A stretch of DNA of 64,000 nt from Amycolatopsis decaplanina DSM 44594 (GTDB lineage: Bacteria; Actinomycetota; Actinomycetes; Mycobacteriales; Pseudonocardiaceae): assembly GCF_000342005.1 (NCBI RefSeq), contig NZ_AOHO01000069.1, positions 124,001 through 188,000 on the forward strand, read 5' to 3'. Numbering within the stretch: the stretch's first letter is position 1; each line of letters opens with the position of its first letter. Of this stretch, positions 16,512 to 26,602 are shown piece after piece. The notes beneath the pieces are model-generated. The model worked only from the letters and a program-made list of their open reading frames with translations. It did not search any database and was not told where the DNA came from. Made by a program: the position numbers and the translations under genes.

Positions 16512-18206
16512 ATGGCCAAGTATCTGAGCCTCAGCGAGTACAAGCGGATGCTCGAAGGCGCACTGGACGACTTCCACCAGGCGCTCACCAAGCGCTGGAT
16601 GGAAGACGCCGTCGACGCCATGACGCGGCTCTCGCCCGCCGTCCCGTGCTCAGCGGAGCCCTGGGCCTGGCAGTCGCCCGCCGAATCCTACGGCCACCTC
16701 TCGGGCGCCGACGACTTCTGCGGATACCTGACCTGGGTCATGGACGGGATGCACGGTCACTACAAGGACGTCCATTGCGACGGCTGGAACCCGCAGACCC
16801 AGAAGAACGTCGAGTGCCATGTCGAACGGAACCTGGCACAGATCGAGCGGCTGGCCTGGAACCGGCGGCAGGAGGTCGCCAAGCTCGTCCCGCAGCTGGA
16901 GGGGCCCGACCTCGCGAAGCTGGAGGCCGCCCACAACACGTTTCTGAACGTCGCCGGCAACCTCGGCTTCCAGGACAAGAACGGCCGGGTGACCGAGCTG
17001 CTCGGTCAGGGCGCGGTCGTCCGGAACGTCGAATGGCTGGACGGCGCGACCAGCGCGACCGAGCCCTGGTTCATCGCGTGGACCGGACTCGCCGCCCAAG
17101 AGTTCAGGGAAGGGTTCTTCGCCTCGATCGCGCCGACCATGGCGCACCAGTCGCTCATCCTCGCCAGCCTGTCCACGCTGTACTCCACCCGCGCCGCGAC
17201 GATCCAGGCGACCCGGCTCAACATCGTCAAACGGCTCAACTGGGCCACCAAGAAGCTGGACGAAAAGGTCACCCTCAAGGTTTTCACCGCGGACTCGATC
17301 CTGGAGAAGGTCGACCAGGCGCGAACGATCCACGGGGTCGCGAGCAATCTGCTGTCCGCGGCGGCGAAACTCAGCAAGGTCGTGAAGACCGTCGACGAGG
17401 CCGGCGGGAAGGCTCTCGGCACGGCTGGCGCCGTCCTCGACCTGGCCGGCTTCGTCGGCGGGATCATCAAGGGACTCACCGTCGAGCAGGACGCCATGTC
17501 CCTCCAGGACATCCTGCGGAAGCTCACCACCTCGATCCAGGACGAGCACAACGCCTTGTCCGGCCTCGAATCCGACTTCGGCGCGAACGTACTGGCCCTG
17601 CAGAAGGCGATCGCGGGGGTGCACAGCTACAACCTCGAGCTCTACGACCTCACCGCGAACACGCGACCGAACCAGACCGACCGCGCGAAGTACCACGGGG
17701 TCCAGGTCGATGTCTACTTCCTGCTGCGGGTGGCACAGACCTGCTTCGAAGCGGCCGACGCCTATTCGGCACAACTGCGGATTCTCGCCGAGGCCGACGA
17801 CGCCGACCGGCACCTCGCGGGCCGCGACGAGCAGACGTGCACAGGCGACGACACGACCTTGGAGATCCGCGACGCCGTCGAACAGTTCATGAGGACGAGC
17901 TGCGCTCGGTTCCTTCTCGCCGGTGAGCAGCTCAGGAAAGCGGCCGAGGCCTACGCGCGAACGGACGGCGAGCTCTCGGACGACCTCAAAAAGCTGTTCG
18001 CCGCCTGGGAAAGCGCCAACAAGGACCGGGGGAAGATCGATCCCAATCCCGAGACGGTCGAAAGGGAAAGCGCGGCCACGGAGGCGGGCGGAACCGACCG
18101 GACAGGCCTCGAGCCGAGGAAGCCTTCGGAGCCGAACTCCACCGACCCGTACGAGAAGGACCGTCGGCAGCAAGGCGGCAAGTACGCGGTGGACGGGCAA
18201 CGGTAG
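16512..18206 (+). CDS. Unrecognised 564-residue helical protein
   Basis: The ATG at 16512 (MAKYLSLSEYKRML) follows a GGAAGAGGGG stretch. I do not recognise the family. The protein looks almost wholly alpha-helical. Residues 50-75 hold AWQSPAESYGHLSGADDFCGYLTWV, followed by several Cys and His (HGHYKDVHCDGWNPQ, NVECHVERN). Near residues 290-325 there is a Gly/Ala/Val-rich hydrophobic stretch (LGTAGAVLDLAGFVGGIIKG) that could enter a membrane, as in pore-forming or phage-lysis-type helical toxins, but this is speculation. The last 60 residues are charged and disordered. No signal peptide is present. It stands alone between terminators. Confidence 0.8.
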   Translation: MAKYLSLSEYKRMLEGALDDFHQALTKRWMEDAVDAMTRLSPAVPCSAEPWAWQSPAESYGHLSGADDFCGYLTWVMDGMHGHYKDVHCDGWNPQTQKNVECHVERNLAQIERLAWNRRQEVAKLVPQLEGPDLAKLEAAHNTFLNVAGNLGFQDKNGRVTELLGQGAVVRNVEWLDGATSATEPWFIAWTGLAAQEFREGFFASIAPTMAHQSLILASLSTLYSTRAATIQATRLNIVKRLNWATKKLDEKVTLKVFTADSILEKVDQARTIHGVASNLLSAAAKLSKVVKTVDEAGGKALGTAGAVLDLAGFVGGIIKGLTVEQDAMSLQDILRKLTTSIQDEHNALSGLESDFGANVLALQKAIAGVHSYNLELYDLTANTRPNQTDRAKYHGVQVDVYFLLRVAQTCFEAADAYSAQLRILAEADDADRHLAGRDEQTCTGDDTTLEIRDAVEQFMRTSCARFLLAGEQLRKAAEAYARTDGELSDDLKKLFAAWESANKDRGKIDPNPETVERESAATEAGGTDRTGLEPRKPSEPNSTDPYEKDRRQQGGKYAVDGQR

Positions 18207-18252
18207 GCCCACGCTCCCTGGGTCGCGACCTGAGTGGCGGACCGCGGTGGGG

Positions 18253-18286
18253 CTCGTGAGTGGTAAGGACGGTTACCACTCACGAG
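18253..18286. repeat. Short GTGAGTGGTAA-family palindrome
   Basis: CTCGTGAGTGGTAA at 18253-18266 pairs perfectly with 18273-18286 across a 6-base loop (ggacgg). It is an internally shortened copy of the 46-bp palindromes at 33248, 38236 and 58633, lacking the inner AACCGTCC half. Confidence 0.75.
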
Positions 18287-18302
18287 GCCCACCACCAGGA
18301 CA

Positions 18303-18343
18303 CGGAAAAGCCCGGACGCGCGGGGCGCGTCCGGGCTTTCCGG
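18303..18343. terminator. Bidirectional terminator between hypothetical gene and groEL
   Basis: Arms 18307-18321 and 18325-18339 form a 15-bp perfect GC-rich stem with a 3-base loop. On the minus strand the stem ends in CTTTTCC, so it serves groEL; on the plus strand it ends in CTTTCC. Confidence 0.8.
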
Positions 18344-18359
18344 TGTTACCGGCTCGAAC

Positions 18360-19988
<1,629 letters not shown>

Positions 19989-20150
19989 TGCGGTGTGGTC
20001 CTCCGGTATTGGGCGCCGCCGCACGCCTACTACAGCGCGGCGGCAGGACTCTTCCTCGGCCAGGCTCGGTGCCCGCGACGGACGACCCACCCGATCAAGG
20101 GTGCGGCCTCACCGTCCCGACCTTCAGGCGAGCGGTCGGTGACCGCCTGC

Positions 20151-20177
20151 CTGGCACTCGACGGCGTCGAGTGCCAA
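20151..20177 (-). promoter_or_regulatory. CIRCE operator (proximal), HrcA site
   Basis: CTGGCACTC, nine bases, GAGTGCCAA match the CIRCE consensus TTAGCACTC-N9-GAGTGCTAA with perfect spacing and two to three base changes. It lies about 165 bases upstream of the groEL start. Confidence 0.85.
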
Positions 20178-20185
20178 TGCCGTGT

Positions 20186-20212
20186 TTAGCACTCTCCAAG
20201 GGAGAGTGCAAG
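20186..20212 (-). promoter_or_regulatory. CIRCE operator (distal), HrcA site
   Basis: TTAGCACTC (perfect half) at 20186-20194 is followed by nine bases and GAGTGCAAG. Two CIRCE copies with 8 bases between them indicate HrcA repression of groEL2. The site lies close to the 3' end of the kinase gene, so the promoter is compressed into this gap. Confidence 0.88.
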
Positions 20213-20236
20213 AACCGCAGGTCAGCGCGGTGGTAT

Positions 20237-21679
20237 TCAGCTGCTCGGCTTGATGGAGATCGACGACGGCGGAGGCTTGAGCGACGAGCCGGGAGCCTGT
20301 GACTGGGAGCCGCCGGGGCCGACCGGGATGTTCGGCGCGGTGGTCTGCGGGCCGTTGCCGCCGCTCGAATCACTGAAGATGAAGATCGCGGCGACGATCG
20401 CGCCCGCGACCACGAGGGCACCGACGACGATCCAGATCCACTTGGCGCCGCCCTTCTTGGGCTGCTGCTGGAAACCGCCCTGCTGCTGCGGCGGCGGGCC
20501 GTAACCGGGCGGCGGGCCCTGCTGGTAGCCACCTTGCTGGAAACCGCCCTGCTGCGGCGGCGGGCCGTAACCCGGGGGCGGCCCCTGCTGGAAACCACCC
20601 TGCTGGAAACCGCCTTGTTGCGGCGGCGGGCCATAGCCGGGCGGCGGGCCCTGCTGGGGCGGGCCTTGCGGCGGGGGACCCTGCGGTCCCGGTCCCTGCT
20701 GGCCGTAGCCGGGCTGCTGTCCTCCGTACGGGTGCACGGGGCCCCCCTCTCCCTGTGGCGGCGTGTTCTGCTGCGGCGCGGCCTGCTGGACCGGCGCCGC
20801 GGCCCCGGGCGGGCCGGGAGGCTCGTTCGAAGTCGCGAGCGGACCGAGCGCGCGCCTGGCGGCCGCGATCATCTCAACACAGTTGGGGTAGCGATCGGCG
20901 GGATTCTTCGCCATTCCCCTCCGGACGACCTCGTCGATCCCGGGGGGCAGGCCAACGATCCGCGAGATGGGCGGGGGCTCACCGTTCAGATGCCCCTTGA
21001 TGACCGTTTGCACGTCGCCCTTGAAGGGCGGGCTGCCGGTCAGGCAGGCGTAGAGGACGCAGGTGAGCGCGTACTGGTCGGTGCGGCCGTCGAGCGGCTC
21101 GCCGCGCAGGTGCTCGGGGGCCGCGTACGTGGGTGAGCCGAGGAAGTCGCCGCCGCGGGTCCGGTGCCCGGTGGCGCCGCGGCGGGTCAGGCCGAAGTCG
21201 GCGACGTAGACGTGCTCGCGCGAGGTCTCCTTGCTGGTGACCAGGACGTTCGCCGGTTTGACGTCGAGGTGCACGAGACCCCGGTTGTGCAGGGTGTCGA
21301 GCGCGTCGGCGACCTGGTCGAGCATGTTCAGCGCGCGGGCGGGCGCGATCGGGCCGCCGGAGATCAGCCCGGCGAGGTCCCCGCCGTCGACCATCCGCAT
21401 GGCGATGTAGAGCATGCCTTCGAGCTCGCCGAAGTCGTACAAGGGCACGACGTTGGCATGGTCGATCGCGGACGTGTTCCGCGCCTCGTCGACGAAGCGT
21501 TCGCGGAACTCGGCGTCGGCCCCGAGGTGATCACCGATGACCTTCAGTGCCACCTTGCGTCCGAGCCGCACGTCCGTGGCCTTGTAGGTCACGCTCATGC
21601 CGCCCTTGCCGAGCACACCGTCGATGCGGTAGTTGCCCAGCCGGCGACCGGTCAGGTCCCCCGACTCATCGCCTGTCAC
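20237..21679 (-). CDS. Membrane-anchored Ser/Thr protein kinase (Hanks type)
   Basis: The GTG at 21679 (MTGDESGDLTG) gives 480 residues and leaves room for the upstream cold-shock gene. The kinase domain covers about residues 14-275: GKGGMSVTYKA, the ALKV lysine, catalytic HLDVKPAN (HLD instead of HRD), DFGLT and a YAAPEH motif. Residues 290-410 are a Pro/Gln/Gly-rich linker with repeated QQGPPPGYGPPP units. One membrane segment (WIWIVVGALVVAGAIVAAIF) near 415-435 is followed by a short Ser/Pro-rich extracellular tail with no PASTA domain. The ligand and substrates are unknown. The DNA of the linker is itself tandemly repeated. Confidence 0.93.
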   Translation of the reverse strand: MTGDESGDLTGRRLGNYRIDGVLGKGGMSVTYKATDVRLGRKVALKVIGDHLGADAEFRERFVDEARNTSAIDHANVVPLYDFGELEGMLYIAMRMVDGGDLAGLISGGPIAPARALNMLDQVADALDTLHNRGLVHLDVKPANVLVTSKETSREHVYVADFGLTRRGATGHRTRGGDFLGSPTYAAPEHLRGEPLDGRTDQYALTCVLYACLTGSPPFKGDVQTVIKGHLNGEPPPISRIVGLPPGIDEVVRRGMAKNPADRYPNCVEMIAAARRALGPLATSNEPPGPPGAAAPVQQAAPQQNTPPQGEGGPVHPYGGQQPGYGQQGPGPQGPPPQGPPQQGPPPGYGPPPQQGGFQQGGFQQGPPPGYGPPPQQGGFQQGGYQQGPPPGYGPPPQQQGGFQQQPKKGGAKWIWIVVGALVVAGAIVAAIFIFSDSSGGNGPQTTAPNIPVGPGGSQSQAPGSSLKPPPSSISIKPSS

Positions 21680-21734
21680 GCAGCGCAGCCTAACGCGCCA
21701 GTTCCGGAGGCCGCCGGGGGTCGCCCGAAGTCTC

Positions 21735-21941
21735 CTAGGAGACCTTGCGTACGTCCGCCGCCTGACTCCGCCCGTCACGCCCGGACTGGACTTCGAATTC
21801 CACGCGATCGCCCTCGTCGAGCGTCCGGAATCCGTCGGCCTGAATGGCCGAGTAGTGAACGAAGACATCGGGCCCTTCGGTGGATTCGATGAATCCGTAG
21901 CCCTTTTCCGAGTTGAACCACTTGACGGTGCCGACTGCCAC
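21735..21941 (-). CDS. Cold-shock protein (CspA family)
   Basis: The 68-residue protein is a single cold-shock domain with both RNA-binding motifs, KGYGFI (RNP1) and DVFVHY (RNP2), and the MAVGTVKWFN start. It is an RNA/ssDNA-binding chaperone. SD-like GAGGAGGGCGCC precedes the ATG at 21941. It lies 55 bases upstream of the kinase gene on the same strand and may be co-transcribed with it. Confidence 0.97.
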   Translation of the reverse strand: MAVGTVKWFNSEKGYGFIESTEGPDVFVHYSAIQADGFRTLDEGDRVEFEVQSGRDGRSQAADVRKVS

Positions 21942-22053
21942 GGCGCCCTCCTCAGCACGGGACCCGCCGACCTTCTCACCCCGGACGGCGGTTTCGAGTG
22001 CAGTTCACGCTACCCGAATTACCGGCGTCGGCAATGCTCAATTCGTCCCAAGG

Positions 22054-22677
22054 TCATCCGCGGGAAAGCCGCCTATTGCGCGCTTGCACGAGTACGCGTC
22101 CTGGTCCCGCGAAGTCCAGGGCGAGCCCCTCGCCGGTGCGGACCGACTGCGGGCCGGACTGGTCGACCGCGCGGAGACGGCACTGCACGGTGTCCGGGTA
22201 GGCCAGCAGGAAGTCCGGCCGCACGGTGACGAGTTCGCCGGTGGTCAGTTCGAAAGCGTCGACCGGGCCCTGCGCGGCCAGCACGAGCGGGCCGGTTCCG
22301 CTGTAGTGCTCCAGAAAACCGGAGTCGGCCCCGAAGAGCTTCTGCAGCGGCGCCCAGCCGGGATCGTGCCGGACGGTCGCCGGCCGGGCGAGGATCGCGT
22401 CCCGGCTCACGCACCAGCCCGCCCCGCCGGTGAATTCCAGCGGGTAGACGTCGCCGGCGGCCAGTGGCGCGAAATCGATCCAACCGCCGCCCTCGGGCGC
22501 GTTGAACACCGATGGAGCCGTTTTGCCCGCCCGCGAACCACCACGGGAGGGAACGGTTTCGGTGATGCCGAAACTGCTGGCCAGCATGGTGTCCCCGGCG
22601 GCCTGGACGGCCTCGCCGGGGGACAACAGCACCCGTGCGACCCCGAAGTTCGGGGTGTGCCTCGTCTGGACCCGCAT
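22054..22677 (-). CDS. AIM24 family protein (first of two)
   Basis: The 207-residue protein has the AIM24/TerD-like beta-strand pattern: MRVQTRHTPNFGVARVLLSPGEA, DTMLASSFG, GGAGWCVSRDAILA, LEHYSGTGPLVLAAQGP and the closing SGPQSVRTGEGLALDFAGPGRVLVQARN (key part: GEGLALDFAGPG). It is shorter in the middle than its neighbour. Bacterial AIM24 proteins have no settled function. It follows the paralogue by 4 bases, so the pair is an operon. Confidence 0.85.
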   Translation of the reverse strand: MRVQTRHTPNFGVARVLLSPGEAVQAAGDTMLASSFGITETVPSRGGSRAGKTAPSVFNAPEGGGWIDFAPLAAGDVYPLEFTGGAGWCVSRDAILARPATVRHDPGWAPLQKLFGADSGFLEHYSGTGPLVLAAQGPVDAFELTTGELVTVRPDFLLAYPDTVQCRLRAVDQSGPQSVRTGEGLALDFAGPGRVLVQARNRRLSRG

Positions 22678-22681
22678 GCGC

Positions 22682-23359
22682 TCAGCGGGCGGGGACCTGG
22701 GCGATCACCCAGGCGGACAGCGCCGACGGGTTGCGGGTCTGGGTGAGCAACTGGCCCGGCCCGGCGAAGTCGAAGACGAGGCCTTCGCCGCTCTTCATCG
22801 ACTGGATGACGCCGGTGGCGACCTTGCGGATCTGGTACTGCACGGTGTCGGCGAACGCGACGACGTGCCCGGTGTCGATGGTGATCACCTCGCCCTGCTG
22901 CAGGGTCACCGTCTCCAGCGCGCCGTAGCAGGCCACGACCAGCGGGCCCTGTCCCGTCGCGTGCGTCAGGAAGCCGCCCTCGCCGCCGACGAGGTTCTTG
23001 AGCCCGCCCCATTTGGTCTCGGTCTGCACGCCGTGGGAGGACGCGAGCCACGAGCCGCGGGTGACGCACCAGCCGGTGCGGCCGTCGAGGTTGATGATCT
23101 GCATGTCCCCGGGCAGGTTCGCGGCGACGTCGACCCAGCCGCCGTTCTGCGGGGCGGTGTAGGTGGAGATGAAGAAGGACTCGCCGGAGAGGAAGGCACG
23201 GCCGAGGCCCTTCATGATGCCGCCCTGCGCCTGGGACTGGACCTGCACGCCGTAGCTCGTCGCCATCATCGCGCCCGACTCGACCTGCGCCGGTTCGCCC
23301 GGGGCGAGCATGAGCCTCGCCACCGCGAACGAGGGCTGGTGACGGATCTGAACCTGCAT
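22682..23359 (-). CDS. AIM24 family protein (second of two)
   Basis: The ATG at 23359 (MQVQIRHQPSF) gives 225 residues. Features are the Gly-rich QGGIMKGLGRAFLSGESFF strand (key part: GGIMKGLGRAF), PGDMQIINLDG, GGLKNLVGGEGGF and GEGLVFDFAGPGQLLTQTRN (key part: GEGLVFDFAGPG). This is the typical long form of bacterial AIM24 proteins. It is divergent from moeA with a 76-base gap and forms a tight pair with the downstream paralogue, probably from a tandem duplication. Confidence 0.88.
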   Translation of the reverse strand: MQVQIRHQPSFAVARLMLAPGEPAQVESGAMMATSYGVQVQSQAQGGIMKGLGRAFLSGESFFISTYTAPQNGGWVDVAANLPGDMQIINLDGRTGWCVTRGSWLASSHGVQTETKWGGLKNLVGGEGGFLTHATGQGPLVVACYGALETVTLQQGEVITIDTGHVVAFADTVQYQIRKVATGVIQSMKSGEGLVFDFAGPGQLLTQTRNPSALSAWVIAQVPAR

Positions 23360-23435
23360 GTCTTCTTCTCCCCGGGTGGTTCGTTGTGACGCGCAGAGTC
23401 TTGCATGCGGGGCCCGAGGCGGGAGGATGGTCTGC

Positions 23436-24629
23436 GTGATCTCCGTCGACGCCCACCGTGAGACCGTCACCGGCCTGCTCGGAAACGCCCCCGTCATCCG
23501 CCTTCCGCTCGCCTCCGCCGCCGGGCTCGTCCTGGCCGAGGACGTGCGCGCGGGGGTTTCGCTGCCGCCGTTCGACAACTCCGCGATGGACGGTTACGCC
23601 GTCCGCGCGGCCGATGTCTCCGAGGTGCCGGTGACGCTGCCTGTCGCCGACGACATCCCCGCCGGCCGTGTCGACATCACGAAGCTGGAGCCGGGCACCG
23701 CGCACCGGATCATGACCGGTGCCCCGTTGCCGCCCGGCGCCGACGCCGTGGTGATGGTGGAGCACACGGACGGCGGCGTGACAGACGTCCGGATTCTCAG
23801 GACAGTCGTCCTGGGCGCACACATCCGCCGCCGGGGCGAAGACGTCGTCGAGGGCACGGTGGCGCTTTCGGCCGGGACCGTGCTCGGCCCGGCGCAACTG
23901 GGCCTCGCGGCGGCGGTCGGGCTCGCCGAGGTCCCCGTGTTCAGGCCGTTGAAGGTGCTCGTCGTGTCCACCGGGACCGAACTCGTCGACGCGCCGGAAC
24001 CCTTGCGGCACGGGCAGATCTACGAGTCGAACAGCATCATGCTGGCGTCCGCGATCCGCGCGCTCGGCTGCGAAGCCGAGGTCGTGCGCAGCGTCGTCGA
24101 CGACGTGGACGAGTTCCGCTCGGTGATCGAGCCGCGGCTGGCGGACGTGGATCTGCTGGTGACCTCGGGCGGGGTCAGCGCGGGGGCGTACGAAGTGGTG
24201 AAGGACGCCCTGACCGGGCAGGGCGTGGAGTTCCGGAAGATCGCGATGCAGCCGGGCGGTCCGCAGGGCTGCGGGCGCTGGAAGGGCGTGCCGGTGGTGA
24301 CGCTGCCGGGCAATCCGGTGAGCGTGCTCGTCTCCTTCGAAGCGTTCCTGCGGCCGGCGTTGCTCGCGGCGATGGGGCACACGGGCGTCGACCGGCGGAA
24401 GGTGCGGGCCCGGCTCTCCGAGGCGATGACGTCCCCCGCCGGACGGCGTCAGTTCCGGCGGGGCTTCTACACGCCTTCCGAAGGCGAGGTCACCGGGATC
24501 GTCGGGCCGCGCGGCGGACCGGGATCGCATCTGCTGGCGTCGTTCACTCAGGCGAACTGCCTGATCGTGCTGCCGGAGGACGTGGACTCGGTCGACCAGG
24601 GCGGCGAAGTGACCGTCCTGCTCCTCTGA
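23436..24629 (+). CDS. moeA: Molybdopterin molybdenumtransferase MoeA
   Basis: The GTG at 23436 has GGGAGG nine bases upstream and gives 397 residues; an in-frame ATG at 23427 sits too close to that site. MoeA inserts molybdate into adenylylated molybdopterin. Visible motifs are the domain I/III PPFDNSAMDGYA, RIMTGAPLPPGAD, VRRRGED-type IRRRGEDV, then the MoCF domain VVSTGTEL and SGGVSAG, and PGNPVS. Its position near psd, pssA and the AAA ATPase resembles mycobacterial moeA2. No other molybdenum cofactor genes are in the window. Confidence 0.94.
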   Translation: MISVDAHRETVTGLLGNAPVIRLPLASAAGLVLAEDVRAGVSLPPFDNSAMDGYAVRAADVSEVPVTLPVADDIPAGRVDITKLEPGTAHRIMTGAPLPPGADAVVMVEHTDGGVTDVRILRTVVLGAHIRRRGEDVVEGTVALSAGTVLGPAQLGLAAAVGLAEVPVFRPLKVLVVSTGTELVDAPEPLRHGQIYESNSIMLASAIRALGCEAEVVRSVVDDVDEFRSVIEPRLADVDLLVTSGGVSAGAYEVVKDALTGQGVEFRKIAMQPGGPQGCGRWKGVPVVTLPGNPVSVLVSFEAFLRPALLAAMGHTGVDRRKVRARLSEAMTSPAGRRQFRRGFYTPSEGEVTGIVGPRGGPGSHLLASFTQANCLIVLPEDVDSVDQGGEVTVLLL

Positions 24630-24636
24630 CCCCTCG

Positions 24637-24726
24637 ACCACGCAATTAGTCACCTACTTGCCCCTCGCAATTCGTCACCTACTTGCGCCCGGTATCCGGG
24701 GGCAAGTAGGTGACTAATTGCGTGGT
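24637..24726. repeat. Large palindrome with duplicated left arm (GCAATT..CACC family)
   Basis: Perfect 28-bp arms lie at 24637-24664 and 24699-24726. Between them, 24665-24690 repeats the left arm with changes (CGCAATTCGTCACCTACTTG). So three copies of the unit GCAATTnGTCACCTACTTGC are present, two direct and one inverted. The right arm encodes the last three codons and the stop of the convergent MFS gene. It probably acts as a bidirectional terminator, and resembles the palindromes at 43423 and 55454. Confidence 0.8.
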
Positions 24727-25961
24727 TCCGCGGGGAAGTCGCGGGATCGGCCGATCGGCGTGAACAGCAGGGCGAAGACGGCGACGACCTCGAGCCCGGC
24801 CATCAGGCCCAGCGTCTGCCGCACGCCGGCGATCTCGCCGAGGATCCCGCCGAGCAGGCCGCCGAGCGCGATCGCGCCGAAGCCGAGGACGGACATGCTC
24901 GCGGTGACCCGGCCGAACATCTCCGCCGGGACGTACCGCTGTTTGAAGGTGGCGTTGAGGACGTTCGAGCCGACGACGCCGGCGCTGAGCGAGAACCCGG
25001 CGGCGACGAAGAAGGCGAGCCCCCAGCCGCCGTTCGCCAGCGGGCCGAGCAGCATCATCAGCGCTCCGGACCCCTCGCAGAGTATGAAAGCGCGCGCGGT
25101 GCCGATCCGTGCGGCGAGTTTGCCCGACAACGCGGCGCCGAAGACACCGCCCGCGCCGACGAGTGCGAGCACCAGCCCGGCGGTGCCCTCCCCCACGCCG
25201 AGGTCGCGGACGAGGAACACGACCTCGATCGACTGGTAACCCATGAGCGCGACGTTCGAAATCGCGCCGAAGACGGCCAAAACGCGCAGATACGGGTCGT
25301 GGACCACGAAATCGAGTCCGTCGCGGATCTCGTCCCGCAGCCGTGAACGCGTCTTCGCCGGGCGTTCGGGCTCTCGGTGGCGGATGGATCGCAGGCACAG
25401 CACGGAGATCCCGAAACTGACGGCGTCCGCGAGCACTCCGGAGACGGCGCCGAACCAGTGGGCCAGCAGACCGGCCAGACCCGGTCCGCCGATCTGCGCG
25501 GCGGATTCACTGCCCTGCAGCTTTTCGTTGGCTTCCTGAAGCTGCTCCTTGTCGACCAGCGAAGGCAAGTACGCGCGGTACGCGACGTTGAAGAACACCT
25601 TCGCGACGCCGCCGGCCAACGCGACGACGAGCAGCTGGGTCATCGTGAGCAGGCCGGACCACGCGGCGACCGGGACGCTCAGGAACACCAGCATGGAGAA
25701 GGTGTTGCACGCCAGCATGACCGGGCGTTTCGGCCGTCTGTCGACCCAGGCGCCGGCGGGCAGGCCGATCAGCAGCCACGGCAGCCAGGCGACCGCGGTC
25801 AGCAGGCCGACCGCGAACGTGCTCGCCTGAAGGGTGACCACCGCGACGAGCGGCAGCGCGACGACGGCGATGGAACTGCCGAGCACGCTGGTCGTCTCGC
25901 CGGTCCACAGCAGGCGGAAATCCCGGGAACGCAGCAATCCGCCGCGTTCGCGGACGCTCAC
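24714..25961 (-). CDS. MFS transporter (antibiotic-efflux-like, 12 TM)
   Basis: The 415-residue protein has about 12 hydrophobic segments and the MFS loop 2-3 motif GAWVDRRPKRPVM. It resembles the enterobactin-exporter/macrolide-efflux branch (MFS_3) with FRLLWTGETTSVLGSS at the start and QEANEKLQGSESAAQIGGPGLAG (key part: ANEKLQGSESAAQ) in the middle. The start overlaps the ArsR regulator's stop by 4 bases (ATGA), so the two form an operon and the regulator probably controls the exporter. The C-terminal PRN-stop lies inside an intergenic palindrome. Substrate unknown. Confidence 0.88.
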   Translation of the reverse strand: MSVRERGGLLRSRDFRLLWTGETTSVLGSSIAVVALPLVAVVTLQASTFAVGLLTAVAWLPWLLIGLPAGAWVDRRPKRPVMLACNTFSMLVFLSVPVAAWSGLLTMTQLLVVALAGGVAKVFFNVAYRAYLPSLVDKEQLQEANEKLQGSESAAQIGGPGLAGLLAHWFGAVSGVLADAVSFGISVLCLRSIRHREPERPAKTRSRLRDEIRDGLDFVVHDPYLRVLAVFGAISNVALMGYQSIEVVFLVRDLGVGEGTAGLVLALVGAGGVFGAALSGKLAARIGTARAFILCEGSGALMMLLGPLANGGWGLAFFVAAGFSLSAGVVGSNVLNATFKQRYVPAEMFGRVTASMSVLGFGAIALGGLLGGILGEIAGVRQTLGLMAGLEVVAVFALLFTPIGRSRDFPAEPRN

Positions 25962-26521
25962 GGCCGGGCCGGGACGGCTCGGGTGGAGATGAAGACGGGA
26001 CGGCGTTCCTGGCCGTCGTCGGGGATCTCACGGCCGCTGTAGGACTTGATCAGCTCGTGGACCTTCTGTTCGAGTTCGGCCATCTCGGCGACCGACATCT
26101 TCGCCCAGCTGTCGGTGGCGAAGGCGGCCCGATGCCACTCCTCGGGGTAGCTCTCGCGTTCCGCGAACCATTGGCGCGCCATGGAAACCTGGCGTTCGAG
26201 GGCGAGGGATTCGGCGGCGGCCGCGACCGGGTCGTCGGGGAAGTCCGACGGCGACCAGGAAACCGCGTAGCCCACACGGCGCCACCAGCGCTCACGGCGG
26301 TCGCGGGCGAGCTCCGGCGCTTCTTCGACCAGATCGCTGGCGGCCAGCACCTTCAGGTGATGACTGACGTTCCCGACCGCCTGCCCGGTCCGCTCGGCGA
26401 GCACGGACGCCGTGCACGGGCCGTCGAGGCGGAGGACGTCGAGCAGGCGGCGCCGCAACGGATGCGACATCGCGGCGAGCACCTTCGAATCGTGGACTTC
26501 ACGCACATCACGGTCGGCCAT
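25958..26521 (-). CDS. ArsR-like winged-helix regulator
   Basis: The ATG at 26521 (MADRDVREVHDSK) gives 187 residues. The HTH covers residues 10-85: LAAMSHPLRRRLLDVL, CTASVLAERTGQAVGNVSHHLKVL (key part: GNVSHHLKVL). The remaining 100 residues are helical with many Trp and Glu, like the HTH_20/ArsR-type regulators that sit next to MFS pumps. The gene overlaps the MFS start by 4 bases. A palindromic operator lies 11 bases upstream of the start, which suggests autorepression. Confidence 0.85.
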   Translation of the reverse strand: MADRDVREVHDSKVLAAMSHPLRRRLLDVLRLDGPCTASVLAERTGQAVGNVSHHLKVLAASDLVEEAPELARDRRERWWRRVGYAVSWSPSDFPDDPVAAAAESLALERQVSMARQWFAERESYPEEWHRAAFATDSWAKMSVAEMAELEQKVHELIKSYSGREIPDDGQERRPVFISTRAVPARP

Positions 26522-26531
26522 GACGCACAAC

Positions 26532-26576
26532 AGTAGTTGCACAAGAGTCCTTGTACAAGTCTTCTTGTGCACTACT
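26532..26576. promoter_or_regulatory. Symmetric operator between ArsR-MFS operon and GlsB gene
   Basis: TGCACAAGA (26538-26546) and TCTTGTGCA (26563-26571) flank a central CTTGTACAAG (26550-26559), all on one symmetry axis at 26554.5. Outer AGTAG/TACT bases extend the symmetry. The repeated ACAAG half-sites suit a winged-helix dimer or tetramer, most simply the adjacent ArsR-like protein. It lies just upstream of that gene's start and 27 bases upstream of the divergent GlsB gene, so it could control both. Confidence 0.72.
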
Positions 26577-26602
26577 CCATCCGGGTCGGTAACCTCGGCG
26601 GC

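Noticed and set aside
20450..20700. Tandem DNA repeat as a separate element
   Set aside because: The repeat is the Gln/Pro/Gly-rich linker coding region of the Ser/Thr kinase.
24665..24690. CRISPR-like repeated unit
   Set aside because: Only two direct copies plus an inverted one, with no spacers or cas genes; it is a palindrome with a duplicated arm.
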